A stretch of 33,599 nt of DNA from an uncultured Flavobacteriaceae bacterium (GCA_938088195.1 CALKEO010000067.1:1-33599); one strand, 5' to 3'. Counted from the stretch's first letter, positions 23,520-33,250 are shown. Notes: a model not told the origin generated them from the sequence alone. Program-made: numbers and translations.

Positions 23520-25983
23520 GTCGTTATTAGCATTATTTTTAATAATATCGCTAAATAGCTTTTCTCAACAACTGATTATTAAAGATTTTCAAGACGAATC
23601 TATCATTCCAAATGTTGCAGTACATAATACTTTGCAAACGTTAACAATTCTATCAGATTCAAATGGGTTAATAAACCTTTCGTCTTTTAAACAAACAGAT
23701 TCCTTGATATTTAGTCATGTTTCATACGAAAAACGAATACTTTCGGTTAATAGTATTTCTCAATCTATTGTTTACTTATATCCAAAGACTCAAATATTAT
23801 CTGAGATTATCCTTTCAGTGGGAAGAAACAGAGAAAATAAAGAAAAAATTTCTAGAAAGGTTTCTTTAATAAATCCAAAAAAAACTGAACTTGATTTACC
23901 TCAAACATCCGCTGATTTATTATACTATGGAGGGGGAATCAGGATTCAAAAATCCCAAGGAGCTGGAGGAAGTCCTGTGATTAGAGGGTTTGAAGCTAAT
24001 AGAGTTTTACTTGTTATTGATGGAGTTAGGATGAATAATGCCATATACAGGTCTGGCCATCTTCAAAACGCGATAACAATTGATCCGTATACACTTGAAA
24101 GAACTGAAATTATTTTTGGACCATCTTCAGTTGGTTACGGCTCAGATGCATTGGGAGGGGTTGTACATTTTTACACTAAAAAACCTAAAATTAATAACGA
24201 AAAAATTTGGACATTAAATGGAGTCAGTTCTTATAATACTGCGCTTAACCACAAGGTCAATAATTTTAGTGCCGAGTTTAGCGGAAAAAAATGGGCAAGT
24301 TTTACTAGTTTTTCTTATTCTGACTTTGGTGATATAATTATGGGTAGTAAAAGGAATCACGGTTTTAAAAATTGGGGATTGAATAAATATTTTCTTGATG
24401 GCAATAATCTAAATTCTCATAATCATTTAAATAAAAATTCAGAAATTCAAACTAACACTGGCTATTCACAGTTTGACTTTTTACAAAAGTTAAATTTTAA
24501 AATTTCCGATGATTCTAATATTATTTTCAATATTCAACATTCTAAATCATCAATCATTGATAGATATGATAAATTGAATGAATTTAATAACGAGGAAAAT
24601 CTCAAGTATGCTCAATGGTATTATGGTCCTCAGGAAAGAAGTCTATTCTCATCTACATACAATTTTTTAAATAATAAAAATTGGTTAAGCAAAGGGTCTG
24701 TTGTTGCTGCTTATCAAAATATAAAAGAATCCAGAAACAATAGAAAATTTGAGTCTCTGACTTTAAATTCCCAATCTGAAAATGTAAAAGTCTATTCATT
24801 AAATTTAGATTTTGTTGGGTTTGAAAAAGATAAATCATCTTTTTCTTATGGTTTTGAATACACTTATAATGATGTAAACTCAAGAGCTCTTGCAGAAAAA
24901 TTAATTCAAGGAGATCACTCTTTAATCAGCTCAAACAGTATTGATAAAATGTTTAATATTCCCACTCGATATCCTAGTGATGGAAGTAATTACAGTACAA
25001 TAGCAACTTATTATGAATTTAGAAAAGATATCTCAGCAAAATCTAATTTTAACATCGGAATGAGGTATACCCAAACAAATCTTAATGCTAGTTGGGAAGA
25101 AGCTGCGCTTATTGACGCCAATTTAAACACAGTTAATACTAAAAATTCGTCACTCACAGGCAGCATAGGTTACGTTAAGAGGTCTGATAATAACTGGCAA
25201 GTAAATACTAATTTTTCCAGTGGATTCAGGTCCCCAAATATTGATGATATTGGAAAGATAAGAGAAAACAGGGGAATGCTTTCTGTTCCTAACAAAAAAC
25301 TCAAGCCTGAATATGCATACAGTTCAGAGTTAGGGCTCAGTAAATTTTATAATGATAAAATGAATGTTTTTTCTTTGAATCTTTATTACACTCATATAAC
25401 TAATCATATAAGTAGGGATTTTTTTCAAATTTTAAATGACCAAACAACCGATAGTCCTAATACAATTCTTTATAATTCTGAAGAGGTTATAACTATGGCT
25501 AATATTAATAAAGGTAGAGCTTATATTTATGGCTTTTCTTTTGATTCAGAAGCTAAAATTTCAGAAAACTTTTTTTTTAAGAGTAACCTAACATATACAA
25601 GAGGAGGAAGTGTTAAAAATCCTAATCCACTACCCTCAATTTCCCCATTATTTGGAGCATTTTATTTAAAATGGATTGATTCAAATCTAAAAATGCAATT
25701 GTCATACAGATTTTCTGAGGCCAAAAATCCAGAAGAGTACAGTAAAGGAGGAGAAGACGGTCTTGAAGAAACTCCAATTATAGGTTATCAAAATAAAGCT
25801 CCAATATATAACGGAATGCCTTCTTGGGGTGTTTTAAAGTTCTCTTCCTCATTTAAATTAACCAAAAACCTAAAAACAATTTTGATTTTAGACAATCTAC
25901 TTGATATTCACTACCGGGAATTCGCTTCAGGAATTTCATCACCTGGAAGAAACCTTAATATAGTTTTTGAGTATGATTTCTAA
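23497..25983 (+). CDS. TonB-dependent outer-membrane receptor, heme/hemoglobin-receptor-like
   Basis: An 828-residue outer-membrane receptor that imports a bound ligand using TonB energy. Residues 1-21 form a signal peptide ending NSFSQ. About 22-105 is a short carboxypeptidase-regulatory-like beta domain common in Bacteroidota receptors. The plug is at about 115-225 with SPVIRGFEANRVLLVIDGVR, NNAIYRSGHLQN and GPSSVGYGSDALGG; the rest is beta-barrel, ending in EYDF with the terminal Phe. The RxGHLQN and RGFEANRVL patterns resemble heme or hemoglobin receptors, so heme uptake is a reasonable guess, but no heme-processing genes are adjacent. The ATG at 23497 lies inside recO. No SusD partner follows, so it is probably not a glycan-uptake SusC. 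Confidence 0.9.
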   Translation: MIFLKESKSLLALFLIISLNSFSQQLIIKDFQDESIIPNVAVHNTLQTLTILSDSNGLINLSSFKQTDSLIFSHVSYEKRILSVNSISQSIVYLYPKTQILSEIILSVGRNRENKEKISRKVSLINPKKTELDLPQTSADLLYYGGGIRIQKSQGAGGSPVIRGFEANRVLLVIDGVRMNNAIYRSGHLQNAITIDPYTLERTEIIFGPSSVGYGSDALGGVVHFYTKKPKINNEKIWTLNGVSSYNTALNHKVNNFSAEFSGKKWASFTSFSYSDFGDIIMGSKRNHGFKNWGLNKYFLDGNNLNSHNHLNKNSEIQTNTGYSQFDFLQKLNFKISDDSNIIFNIQHSKSSIIDRYDKLNEFNNEENLKYAQWYYGPQERSLFSSTYNFLNNKNWLSKGSVVAAYQNIKESRNNRKFESLTLNSQSENVKVYSLNLDFVGFEKDKSSFSYGFEYTYNDVNSRALAEKLIQGDHSLISSNSIDKMFNIPTRYPSDGSNYSTIATYYEFRKDISAKSNFNIGMRYTQTNLNASWEEAALIDANLNTVNTKNSSLTGSIGYVKRSDNNWQVNTNFSSGFRSPNIDDIGKIRENRGMLSVPNKKLKPEYAYSSELGLSKFYNDKMNVFSLNLYYTHITNHISRDFFQILNDQTTDSPNTILYNSEEVITMANINKGRAYIYGFSFDSEAKISENFFFKSNLTYTRGGSVKNPNPLPSISPLFGAFYLKWIDSNLKMQLSYRFSEAKNPEEYSKGGEDGLEETPIIGYQNKAPIYNGMPSWGVLKFSSSFKLTKNLKTILILDNLLDIHYREFASGISSPGRNLNIVFEYDF

Positions 25984-26040
25984 AAAAATTTAATCTAAAA
26001 TGGTTACTTTCGCTTCTTATAAAATTATGATCCTAATAAG

Positions 26041-29000
26041 ATGGCTTTTAAGGAATACAAAAGACTAAATCTATCGCAAATTGCCAAAGAAGTTCTTACT
26101 GATTGGGAATCCAACCATTCATTTAAAAAAAGTATTGATTTAAGACAAGGTGCTCCAAAATTTGTTTTTTACGAGGGGCCTCCTTCTGCAAATGGAATGC
26201 CTGGGATTCATCATGTTATGGCAAGAAGTATCAAAGATATTTTCTGTAGATATAAAACTTTAAAAGGATTTCAAGTTCATCGAAAAGCTGGTTGGGATAC
26301 TCATGGCCTTCCAATAGAACTTAGTGTTGAAAAAGAACTTGGAATCACTAAAGAAGATATTGGCAAATCAATTTCTGTTGAAGATTACAACAAGGCATGT
26401 AAAAAGGCTGTTATGCGTTACACCGACGTGTGGAATGATTTAACTAAAAAAATGGGGTACTGGGTCGATATGGAAAACCCATACATAACTTATAAACCAA
26501 AATATATAGAATCTGTTTGGTGGTTATTAAAAAATCTCTTTGAAAAAGGTTTGATTTACAAGGGTTACACCATTCAACCATATTCTCCAAAAGCGGGGAC
26601 TGGTCTTAGTTCGCATGAGCTAAATCAACCTGGAACATATCAAGATGTTACAGATACCACAGTAACTGCTCAGTTTAATGCAATAAAAAATACTTTGCCC
26701 AAAAGTTTAAAAAATTACGATTCAGTCCATTTCTTAGCATGGACGACAACGCCATGGACACTTCCTTCAAATACAGCGCTGACTGTTGGTCCAAAAATAA
26801 AATATACTGTAGTTTCCACTTTTAATCAATACACCAATAAACCAATACACGTTGTATTAGCTAAAAATTTAGTGTCAAAAGTTTTGTCTAATTCTTTTTT
26901 TAAGGTAGAAAAAAAAGAAGATTTGAAATTAAAAACTAATGCCAAAAATAAAATTCCCTATTTTGTAAATAACACTTTTTTAGGTAGTGATTTAATAGGA
27001 GTTCAATACGAACAACTTTGGAGCGAGGCACCTCTTCCCTATAAAAATGCCGAAAACGCTTTTAGGATTATAGGAGGTGATTTTGTAACTACTGAAGATG
27101 GAACAGGTATTGTTCACACAGCACCAACTTTTGGAGCTGATGATGCTAAAGTTGCTAAAGAGGCAAATCCAGAAATTCCTCCAATGCTAATTTATGATGA
27201 AAAACAGCAACTAGTTCCTCTTGTAGATCTACAAGGAAGATTTAGACCAGAATTAGGAGAGTTAGGTGGAAAATATGTAAAAAATGAATATTACAGTTCA
27301 GCAGAAAAAAAACCTGAAAAATCTGTAGATGTCGAAATTGCTATAAAATTGAAGGAAGAAAATAAAGCTTTTAAAGTTGAAAAATATGTACATAGTTACC
27401 CCAATTGTTGGAGAACTGATAAGCCTATTTTATACTATCCATTAGACTCTTGGTTTATTAAAGTAACAGAAAAAAAAGAAGCTCTAATAAAACTAAACGA
27501 ATCAATCAACTGGAAGCCAAAATCGACCGGAGATGGAAGATTTGGAAATTGGCTTGCTAATGCAAACGACTGGAATCTGTCAAGATCTCGGTATTGGGGA
27601 ATTCCTCTTCCTATTTGGAGGTCTGAGGACTCTAAAGAAACTATTATAATTGGCTCAGTTGAAGAATTAAAAAATGAAATTGAAAAGTCAATTAATTTAG
27701 ATTTTATGAAAGCAGACCCTTTTGATTCTTTTGAAATTGATAATATGGATGAATCTAATTATGATTCAATTGATCTTCATAAAAACATAGTGGATAAGAT
27801 CGTCTTAGCCTCCACTTCCGGACAAAAAATGTTTCGAGAATCAGATTTAATTGATGTATGGTTTGATTCTGGTTCTATGCCCTATGCTCAATGGCATTAC
27901 CCTTTTGAAAATAAAGAAATGATTGACGATAAGATAGCTTTCCCAGCTGATTACATTGCTGAAGGAGTCGATCAAACAAGAGGATGGTTTTATACTCTTC
28001 ATGCAATTAGTTCAATGGTTTTTGATTCAATTTCATATAAAAATGTGATTTCTAACGGTCTGGTACTTGATAAAAATGGACAGAAAATGTCTAAAAGGTT
28101 GGGCAACGCGGTGGATCCTTTCAAAACAATCGAAGAATTTGGGCCTGATGCTACAAGATGGTATATGATAAGTAATGCTAATCCTTGGGATAATTTAAAA
28201 TTTGATGTTGAGGGTATTGAGGAAAGTAAACGTAAATTTTTTGGAACATTATATAATGTTTACTCATTTTTTACTCTTTATGCCAATATTGATAATTTTA
28301 ATTACCTAGAAAAAGAAATTGACAATAGTGAAAAGTCTGAACTTGATAGATGGATTATTTCTGAACTAAACTCCTTAATCTTTGAAGTTGACAAATATTA
28401 CTCTAACTATGAACCTACAAAAGCTGCTAGATCAATTTCTAAATTCGTTCAATTATATTTAAGTAATTGGTATGTTAGGCTTTCTAGAAGAAGGTTTTGG
28501 AAAGGGTCATACGAAAAAGATAAGATTAGTGCCTATCAAACTTTATATACGTGTTTAATAGAAATTGCTAAAATTTCATCCCCAATCGCCCCTTTTTACA
28601 TGGATAGGTTGTACTGTGATTTAACTTCAAATTCTCGTTTTAATTCATTTAAGTCTGTTCATCTTGATGATTTTCCTATTTCAAACAGTAACCTAATTGA
28701 TACTGAATTACAAAAGAAAATTAGAAAAGCTCAAACAATTTGCTCATTAGTTTTATCTCTTAGAAAAAAAGAAAAAATTAAAGTCCGCCAACCTTTATCA
28801 AAAGTAATGATTCCTTACTCTAGTAAGAATGAAAAATTACAGTTTGAACAAATTTCAGAGCTTATTAAATCAGAGGTGAATGTAAAAGAAATTGAACTAA
28901 TCAGTAATTCATCTGGAATATTAGTAAAAAAAGTAAAACCTAATTTTAAAAGTTTAGGCCCAAAGTTTGGAAAACTATTGACCCCAATAGCTGAAAAAAT

Positions 29001-29445
29001 AAAATTACTTGATATATATGATATTGAAAAAATAGAAAACGGCGACACTATTTCAATAATAGTAAATGATAATCCTATTGTAATTAATCCTAACGATGTT
29101 GAAGTTATTTCTGAAGACATTAAGGGTTGGTTAGTCGCTTCTGAAAACAATATTACCGTTGCTTTAGACGTTCAATTAAATAATGAGTTAGTAAATGAAG
29201 GAATAGCTCGCGAACTTGTAAACAGAATCCAAAATCATAGAAAAGAAATTGGTCTTTTGGTTACTGATAAAATTATTTTAAATATTCAGAGGGATAATAT
29301 TATTGAAAAAGCTATTTTTGAAAACAGAGAATATATCATGAATGAAACACTCTCTGTAAAATTAAATATTGAAGATTCAATTAATAGAGGTATTGAAATT
29401 AACTTTGATAATATAGAAACTAAATTAAACATAGAAAAAAAATAA
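26041..29445 (+). CDS. ileS: Isoleucine--tRNA ligase, IleRS2-like with GIHH signature
   Basis: A 1134-residue class I synthetase that charges tRNA-Ile. The HIGH signature site reads GIHH at residues 55-58 (NGMPGIHHVMARSIKD): the first and third positions are swapped relative to HxGH. The second signature is KMSKR at 682-686. GWDTHGLPIE and the editing-domain segments (AWTTTPWTLPSNTAL, EDGTGIVHTAPTFGADD) are present. The length and KMSKR fit the eukaryote-like IleRS2 type, typical of Bacteroidota, rather than E. coli IleRS1. IleRS2 enzymes are mupirocin-resistant, and the swapped form has been linked to very high resistance. A DksA-like gene starts 2 bases after the stop and lspA follows. Confidence 0.96.
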   Translation: MAFKEYKRLNLSQIAKEVLTDWESNHSFKKSIDLRQGAPKFVFYEGPPSANGMPGIHHVMARSIKDIFCRYKTLKGFQVHRKAGWDTHGLPIELSVEKELGITKEDIGKSISVEDYNKACKKAVMRYTDVWNDLTKKMGYWVDMENPYITYKPKYIESVWWLLKNLFEKGLIYKGYTIQPYSPKAGTGLSSHELNQPGTYQDVTDTTVTAQFNAIKNTLPKSLKNYDSVHFLAWTTTPWTLPSNTALTVGPKIKYTVVSTFNQYTNKPIHVVLAKNLVSKVLSNSFFKVEKKEDLKLKTNAKNKIPYFVNNTFLGSDLIGVQYEQLWSEAPLPYKNAENAFRIIGGDFVTTEDGTGIVHTAPTFGADDAKVAKEANPEIPPMLIYDEKQQLVPLVDLQGRFRPELGELGGKYVKNEYYSSAEKKPEKSVDVEIAIKLKEENKAFKVEKYVHSYPNCWRTDKPILYYPLDSWFIKVTEKKEALIKLNESINWKPKSTGDGRFGNWLANANDWNLSRSRYWGIPLPIWRSEDSKETIIIGSVEELKNEIEKSINLDFMKADPFDSFEIDNMDESNYDSIDLHKNIVDKIVLASTSGQKMFRESDLIDVWFDSGSMPYAQWHYPFENKEMIDDKIAFPADYIAEGVDQTRGWFYTLHAISSMVFDSISYKNVISNGLVLDKNGQKMSKRLGNAVDPFKTIEEFGPDATRWYMISNANPWDNLKFDVEGIEESKRKFFGTLYNVYSFFTLYANIDNFNYLEKEIDNSEKSELDRWIISELNSLIFEVDKYYSNYEPTKAARSISKFVQLYLSNWYVRLSRRRFWKGSYEKDKISAYQTLYTCLIEIAKISSPIAPFYMDRLYCDLTSNSRFNSFKSVHLDDFPISNSNLIDTELQKKIRKAQTICSLVLSLRKKEKIKVRQPLSKVMIPYSSKNEKLQFEQISELIKSEVNVKEIELISNSSGILVKKVKPNFKSLGPKFGKLLTPIAEKIKLLDIYDIEKIENGDTISIIVNDNPIVINPNDVEVISEDIKGWLVASENNITVALDVQLNNELVNEGIARELVNRIQNHRKEIGLLVTDKIILNIQRDNIIEKAIFENREYIMNETLSVKLNIEDSINRGIEINFDNIETKLNIEKK

Positions 29446-29447
29446 TC

Positions 29448-29822
29448 ATGGAAACTACTCGTTATTCAGATAAAGACTTAAAATACTTTAAATCTCTCAT
29501 TGAAGAGAAAATTGAAAAAGCTCAAAATGATTTGGCACTTATTAAAAGTGCTTACATGAACGATGGAAATAATGGTACTGAGGATACTTCCCCAACTTTT
29601 AAAGCTTTTGAAGAAGGCTCGCAAACAATGTCTAAAGAAGCTAACACTCAACTTGCCATTAGACAGGAAAAGTTTATTAGAGATTTAAAAAGTGCACTAA
29701 TTAGAATTGAAAATAAGACATATGGTGTTTGTAGAGAAAACGGTAAGCTAATAAATAAAAAGCGTTTAGAACTTGTTCCACATGCAACTTTAAGTATAGA
29801 AGCTAAAAACAAAATGTCTTAA
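29448..29822 (+). CDS. DksA/TraR family protein with degenerate zinc finger
   Basis: A 124-residue DksA-like protein, expected to bind RNA polymerase and tune transcription. A long N-terminal coiled coil (about 8-90, rich in Lys/Glu) ends in IRIENKTYGVCRENGKLINK, followed by RLELVPHATLSIEAKN. The usual four zinc cysteines are reduced to a single Cys with a His in VPHAT; this degenerate finger seems normal for the Bacteroidota group. The coiled-coil tip carries acidic residues. It lies 2 bases after ileS and 23 bases before lspA, so the three form an operon, an arrangement I recall from other flavobacteria. Confidence 0.9.
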   Translation: METTRYSDKDLKYFKSLIEEKIEKAQNDLALIKSAYMNDGNNGTEDTSPTFKAFEEGSQTMSKEANTQLAIRQEKFIRDLKSALIRIENKTYGVCRENGKLINKKRLELVPHATLSIEAKNKMS

Positions 29823-29845
29823 TAATTGTGGTTTAATTACAATTT

Positions 29846-30469
29846 ATGAGTCTAAATAAGTCTGTACTGATAATATTTCTAATTCTTCTAATTGATCAGT
29901 TTACTAAAGTTTACATAAAATTACATTTTCCCTTAACTATTTATGGTTCAGAAGCTCTGGTCGATTGGGGATGGTTTAAAGTTCTTTTTGTAGAAAATAA
30001 AGGCATGGCATGGGGGGCCAAAATCAGTGATTTTATTCCCTTTATTAACGATAGGTTAGGTAAATTAATTCTAACCTTAATTAGAATTACTGCAGTTCCT
30101 TTAATTTTTTATTGGCTTTATGATAGTATTAATAAAAAAGAACACAAACTTCTAATAATTAGTATTTCTTTGGTTCTAGCTGGTGCCATCGGAAATTTAA
30201 TCGATTCCATTTTATATGGTTATCTGTTTACTGATAGTTACCTTAATATTGCCAGCTTTAACCCAGGCAATGGTTATGAATCGCTTTTATATGGACATGT
30301 TGTTGACATGTTACAATTCCCAATGTTTTCTTGGACTTGGCCCAATTGGTTTCCTTTTTTAGGTGGAAATAGTTTTACATTTTTCGAGCCAGTCTTTAAT
30401 TTTGCTGATACAGCTATTAGTACCGGAGTTGGTATTATGTTGGTGTTTAACAAGAAAATATTTACTTAA
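29846..30469 (+). CDS. lspA: Lipoprotein signal peptidase (signal peptidase II)
   Basis: Inner-membrane aspartyl peptidase that removes signal peptides from prolipoproteins. The 207 residues include about four membrane helices. Conserved motifs are DQFTK (17-21), VENKGMAWG (49-57), GAIGNLID (113-120), and the catalytic aspartates D154 in HVVDM and D188 in FNFADTAIS. The last helix ends near the C-terminus. It is longer than the 160-170 residues of E. coli LspA because of an insert of about 30 residues (126-150), a known Bacteroidota form. It overlaps convergent fau by 4 bases. Confidence 0.95.
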   Translation: MSLNKSVLIIFLILLIDQFTKVYIKLHFPLTIYGSEALVDWGWFKVLFVENKGMAWGAKISDFIPFINDRLGKLILTLIRITAVPLIFYWLYDSINKKEHKLLIISISLVLAGAIGNLIDSILYGYLFTDSYLNIASFNPGNGYESLLYGHVVDMLQFPMFSWTWPNWFPFLGGNSFTFFEPVFNFADTAISTGVGIMLVFNKKIFT

Positions 30470-31029
30470 AATTTATAGATTTTTTCAGGTGTAATACAAT
30501 AATCCAGTTTTATGTCTTGTAAAAATACATCACTAATTTTTTCAATTGGTTCAAAAAAAGATAACCCTATTTTAATTGTTTTTAATGAACACTTTTTTAA
30601 AAATCTGTCGTAATAGCCCCCTCCGTAACCCACTCTATCTCCAAACTTGTCAAAGCAAAGTAAGGGGACAAAAACTAAATCTATTTGATCTTCATTTATT
30701 TTTATTCCTGAATCTGGTTCTGAGATTCCCTGCTCATTAATTGTCATTAGAGTAGCGTCTGTTAGAAGATAATTAGTGATTGTCTTGTCGTTAAAATTCG
30801 TTTTAGGCAATACTACATTCTTATCTTTCCCTTGAATAATCTGAATGATCAATTGTGTATCTATTTCATTGTTTTTTTCAATAGGAAAAAAAATGTGATA
30901 ATTAGTATAATCCCAAATGGCCATGTTTAAAGATCTGTTGGCAATTTCAAGGCTTAATTCTTTACAATCATTTTCACTCAAAGAATTTCTTTTTGTTTTA
31001 AAAAACACCCTTAGATCTTTTTTTAACAC
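30466..31029 (-). CDS. fau: 5-formyltetrahydrofolate cyclo-ligase
   Basis: Converts 5-formyl-THF to 5,10-methenyl-THF using ATP, in one-carbon metabolism. The 187-residue length is normal. The family signature VPLLCFDKFGDRVGYGGGYY (residues 141-160 approx.) is complete, and N-terminal FFKTKRNSLS has the usual basic residues. The start is GTG at 31029, overlapping the DUF3784 stop by one base (TAGTG); no nearby ATG would keep the N-terminal Lys-rich segment. Its stop overlaps lspA by 4 bases. Also known as ygfA in E. coli. Confidence 0.93.
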   Translation of the reverse strand: MLKKDLRVFFKTKRNSLSENDCKELSLEIANRSLNMAIWDYTNYHIFFPIEKNNEIDTQLIIQIIQGKDKNVVLPKTNFNDKTITNYLLTDATLMTINEQGISEPDSGIKINEDQIDLVFVPLLCFDKFGDRVGYGGGYYDRFLKKCSLKTIKIGLSFFEPIEKISDVFLQDIKLDYCITPEKIYKF

Positions 31030-31349
31030 TAATTCTTAGTTTTAAATTTATTTCCTTTAAATATCATATAAGGCAAGGGAACAAGTATTGATAAAAAGTA
31101 TATCACAGCTGCAGTAGACTCTTCAAATACTATATATGATGTTATGTATATTAATGAAGAATAAATAGCAAGGTTTATAAAAAACTTTTTAAAAAAAATA
31201 AGATAATTTTTTAAATCAAAAGACTCTTTCTCTTTTTTGGACATAGTGTTATACCCAGCCAATAACATATCTGCGTTATTTTCATTTGTAACGAAAGCAA
31301 CTCCAACAAAACATATATTTGTGATAATTAATGCTAAAAACATTTCCAT
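31029..31349 (-). CDS. DUF3784 family small membrane protein
   Basis: A 106-residue protein with an N-terminal hydrophobic helix (MFLALIITNICFVGVAF), then LLAGYNTMSKKEKESFDLK, the signature of DUF3784, then two more hydrophobic segments (about 54-74 and 78-96). The function is unknown. The ATG at 31349 (or the second ATG at 31343) faces uvrC across 54 bases, and the stop shares one base with the fau start, so the two are probably co-transcribed. No catalytic motif is visible. Confidence 0.85.
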   Translation of the reverse strand: MEMFLALIITNICFVGVAFVTNENNADMLLAGYNTMSKKEKESFDLKNYLIFFKKFFINLAIYSSLIYITSYIVFEESTAAVIYFLSILVPLPYMIFKGNKFKTKN

Positions 31350-31403
31350 TTTTAATTTATTTAAAAGCCAAGATAAAAATTTAAAAAGAATTATTTTAGT
31401 GCA

Positions 31404-33236
31404 GTGAGCAAACAGTCTTTAAATCCTGAATTTTCAACCCTTCCTAATCAGCCTGGTGTATATCAATTTTTTAATGAGTCCAATAAGATAATATATATAG
31501 GAAAGGCAAAAAATTTAAAAAAAAGAGTATCCTCTTATTTTCAAAAAAACGTAGGTTCTCAAAAAACAAAAAATCTTGTAAAAAATATAGCAGAGATTAA
31601 ACATGTTGTTGTTTCCTCAGAATCGGATGCGTTATTGCTAGAAAATTCACTTATTAAAAAATACCAGCCTAAATACAACATCTTACTAAGAGATGACAAA
31701 ACTTATCCCTGGATCTGTATTAAGAAAGAAAGGTTCCCAAGAGTTATGTTCACGCGAAAAGTAATAAAAGATGGCTCTGAATACTATGGCCCTTACACTA
31801 ATTATAAAACAATTAATATTCTCCTTGATTTAATTAATAATCTTTACCCATTAAGAATAGGGAATTACAACCTCTCTGAAAAACAGATTAATTCTAGTGA
31901 TAAAGTGCTATGCCTTAGAGTTTTAAAAAAAAACGGAAATACTTTGATTTTAGGTTTTCAAAAAAATGATAAGGTCAGTCCTAATGAAACATTGATTTCT
32001 GAGAAAGATTATGAAATTAACATAAAATCTATTCGCGAAATCCTTAGGGGGAAACTAAATCCTTCAAAAGAAGTTTTAAGAAAAAAAATGTTGGTTTTTT
32101 CTAAAAATATGGAATTTGAAAATGCGCAAAAAATTAAAGAAAAAATCGAACTTTTAGAAAATTACCAGTTTAAATCTACGGTAGTAAGTTCTAAGCTAAA
32201 TAATATAGATGTCTTTAGTATACTTTCAGATAAAACACATGCTTATGTTAATTATTTACAGGTTGCCTATGGTCGCATCGTTAGGTTTCACAATATTGAG
32301 CTTAAAAAAAAATTAGATGAAACGGATGAAGATCTGCTTTTAATGTGCATTGTCAATTTAAGAGATAAATTTAAATCAAATAATAAAACTATCATTTGCC
32401 CATTTAAATACTCTCCGTTAATTCCTGTTAAATTTATTGTACCAAAAATGGGAGAAAATAAAAAACTTCTTGAACTTTCTAAAAAAAATATTGCCTACTT
32501 CAAAATCGAAAAATTAAAAAAAATTCAAATTGTTGACCCAGAACGTCATTCAAAAAGAATTATGAATCAGATGAAAAATGATCTAAGATTGAAAAATGAT
32601 CCTGAACACATTGAATGTTTTGATAATTCTAATATTCAAGGATCAAATCCAGTAGCGGCATGTGTTGTTTTTAGAAACGGAAAGCCTTTTAAAAAAGAAT
32701 ACAGACATTATAATATAAAAACGGTTGAAGGGCCAGATGATTACGCCTCAATGGAAGAGGTAATTTACAGGAGATATAAAAGAATGATTGATGAAAAAAA
32801 GAAATTACCCTCATTAATTATCATTGATGGTGGAAAGGGTCAACTAAGTTCGGGAGTTTGTGCTTTGAAAAAATTGCATTTAGATAAGAAAATAATTGCT
32901 CTTGGTATAGCAAAAAGATTGGAGGAAATATTCTATCCATCTGATCCAATTCCTTTGTACTTAGATAAAAGATCTGAAACATTAAAAATAATACAACACA
33001 TGAGAAATGAAGCGCATCGTTTTGCAATTACATTTCATAGAAATAAAAGAAGTGGACAGGCATTAAATTCATCACTTGACTCGATTATTGGAATTGGAGA
33101 AAAAACCAAAATTACTCTTTTAAAAAAATACAAATCAATTAAAAAAATTAAAGAAACACCTCAAGAGTCAATTATTAAACTAATTGGTGTGGCAAAAGCA
33201 AAAAAAATAATCTCATTTTTAAATTCATCCAAATAG
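31404..33236 (+). CDS. uvrC: Excinuclease ABC subunit C
   Basis: Dual nuclease of nucleotide excision repair that cuts on both sides of UvrB-bound lesions. The 610-residue protein has the N-terminal GIY-YIG domain (PGVYQFF at 17-23, YIGKAKNLKKRVSSYF from 31), a UVR helix pair (EFENAQKIKEKIELL, about 234-248), the RNase H-like 5'-nuclease core (ECFDNSNIQGSNPVA and LIIIDGGKGQLSS) and C-terminal helix-hairpin-helix segments (SIIGIGEKTKITLL, LIGVAKAKKI). The start is GTG at 31404, which gives the expected MSKQSLNPEF; no ATG is available. TATTTTAG, ending 5 bases before it, could be a -7 box. Confidence 0.96.
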   Translation: MSKQSLNPEFSTLPNQPGVYQFFNESNKIIYIGKAKNLKKRVSSYFQKNVGSQKTKNLVKNIAEIKHVVVSSESDALLLENSLIKKYQPKYNILLRDDKTYPWICIKKERFPRVMFTRKVIKDGSEYYGPYTNYKTINILLDLINNLYPLRIGNYNLSEKQINSSDKVLCLRVLKKNGNTLILGFQKNDKVSPNETLISEKDYEINIKSIREILRGKLNPSKEVLRKKMLVFSKNMEFENAQKIKEKIELLENYQFKSTVVSSKLNNIDVFSILSDKTHAYVNYLQVAYGRIVRFHNIELKKKLDETDEDLLLMCIVNLRDKFKSNNKTIICPFKYSPLIPVKFIVPKMGENKKLLELSKKNIAYFKIEKLKKIQIVDPERHSKRIMNQMKNDLRLKNDPEHIECFDNSNIQGSNPVAACVVFRNGKPFKKEYRHYNIKTVEGPDDYASMEEVIYRRYKRMIDEKKKLPSLIIIDGGKGQLSSGVCALKKLHLDKKIIALGIAKRLEEIFYPSDPIPLYLDKRSETLKIIQHMRNEAHRFAITFHRNKRSGQALNSSLDSIIGIGEKTKITLLKKYKSIKKIKETPQESIIKLIGVAKAKKIISFLNSSK

Positions 33237-33242
33237 TATTTA

Positions 33243-33250
33243 TATTTTTG
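33243..33250 (+). promoter_or_regulatory. Candidate -7 promoter element for the DUF3108 gene
   Basis: TATTTTTG fits TAnnTTTG and ends only 5 bases before the ATG at 33256. If used, transcription would start at or next to the ATG, giving a leaderless mRNA. No TTG -33 element is seen at normal spacing, and the AT-rich background makes chance matches common. Confidence 0.35.

Noticed and set aside
23497-25983. SusC component of a polysaccharide utilisation locus
   Set aside because: No SusD gene, sensor or glycoside hydrolase is adjacent, and the plug pattern is of the heme-receptor type.
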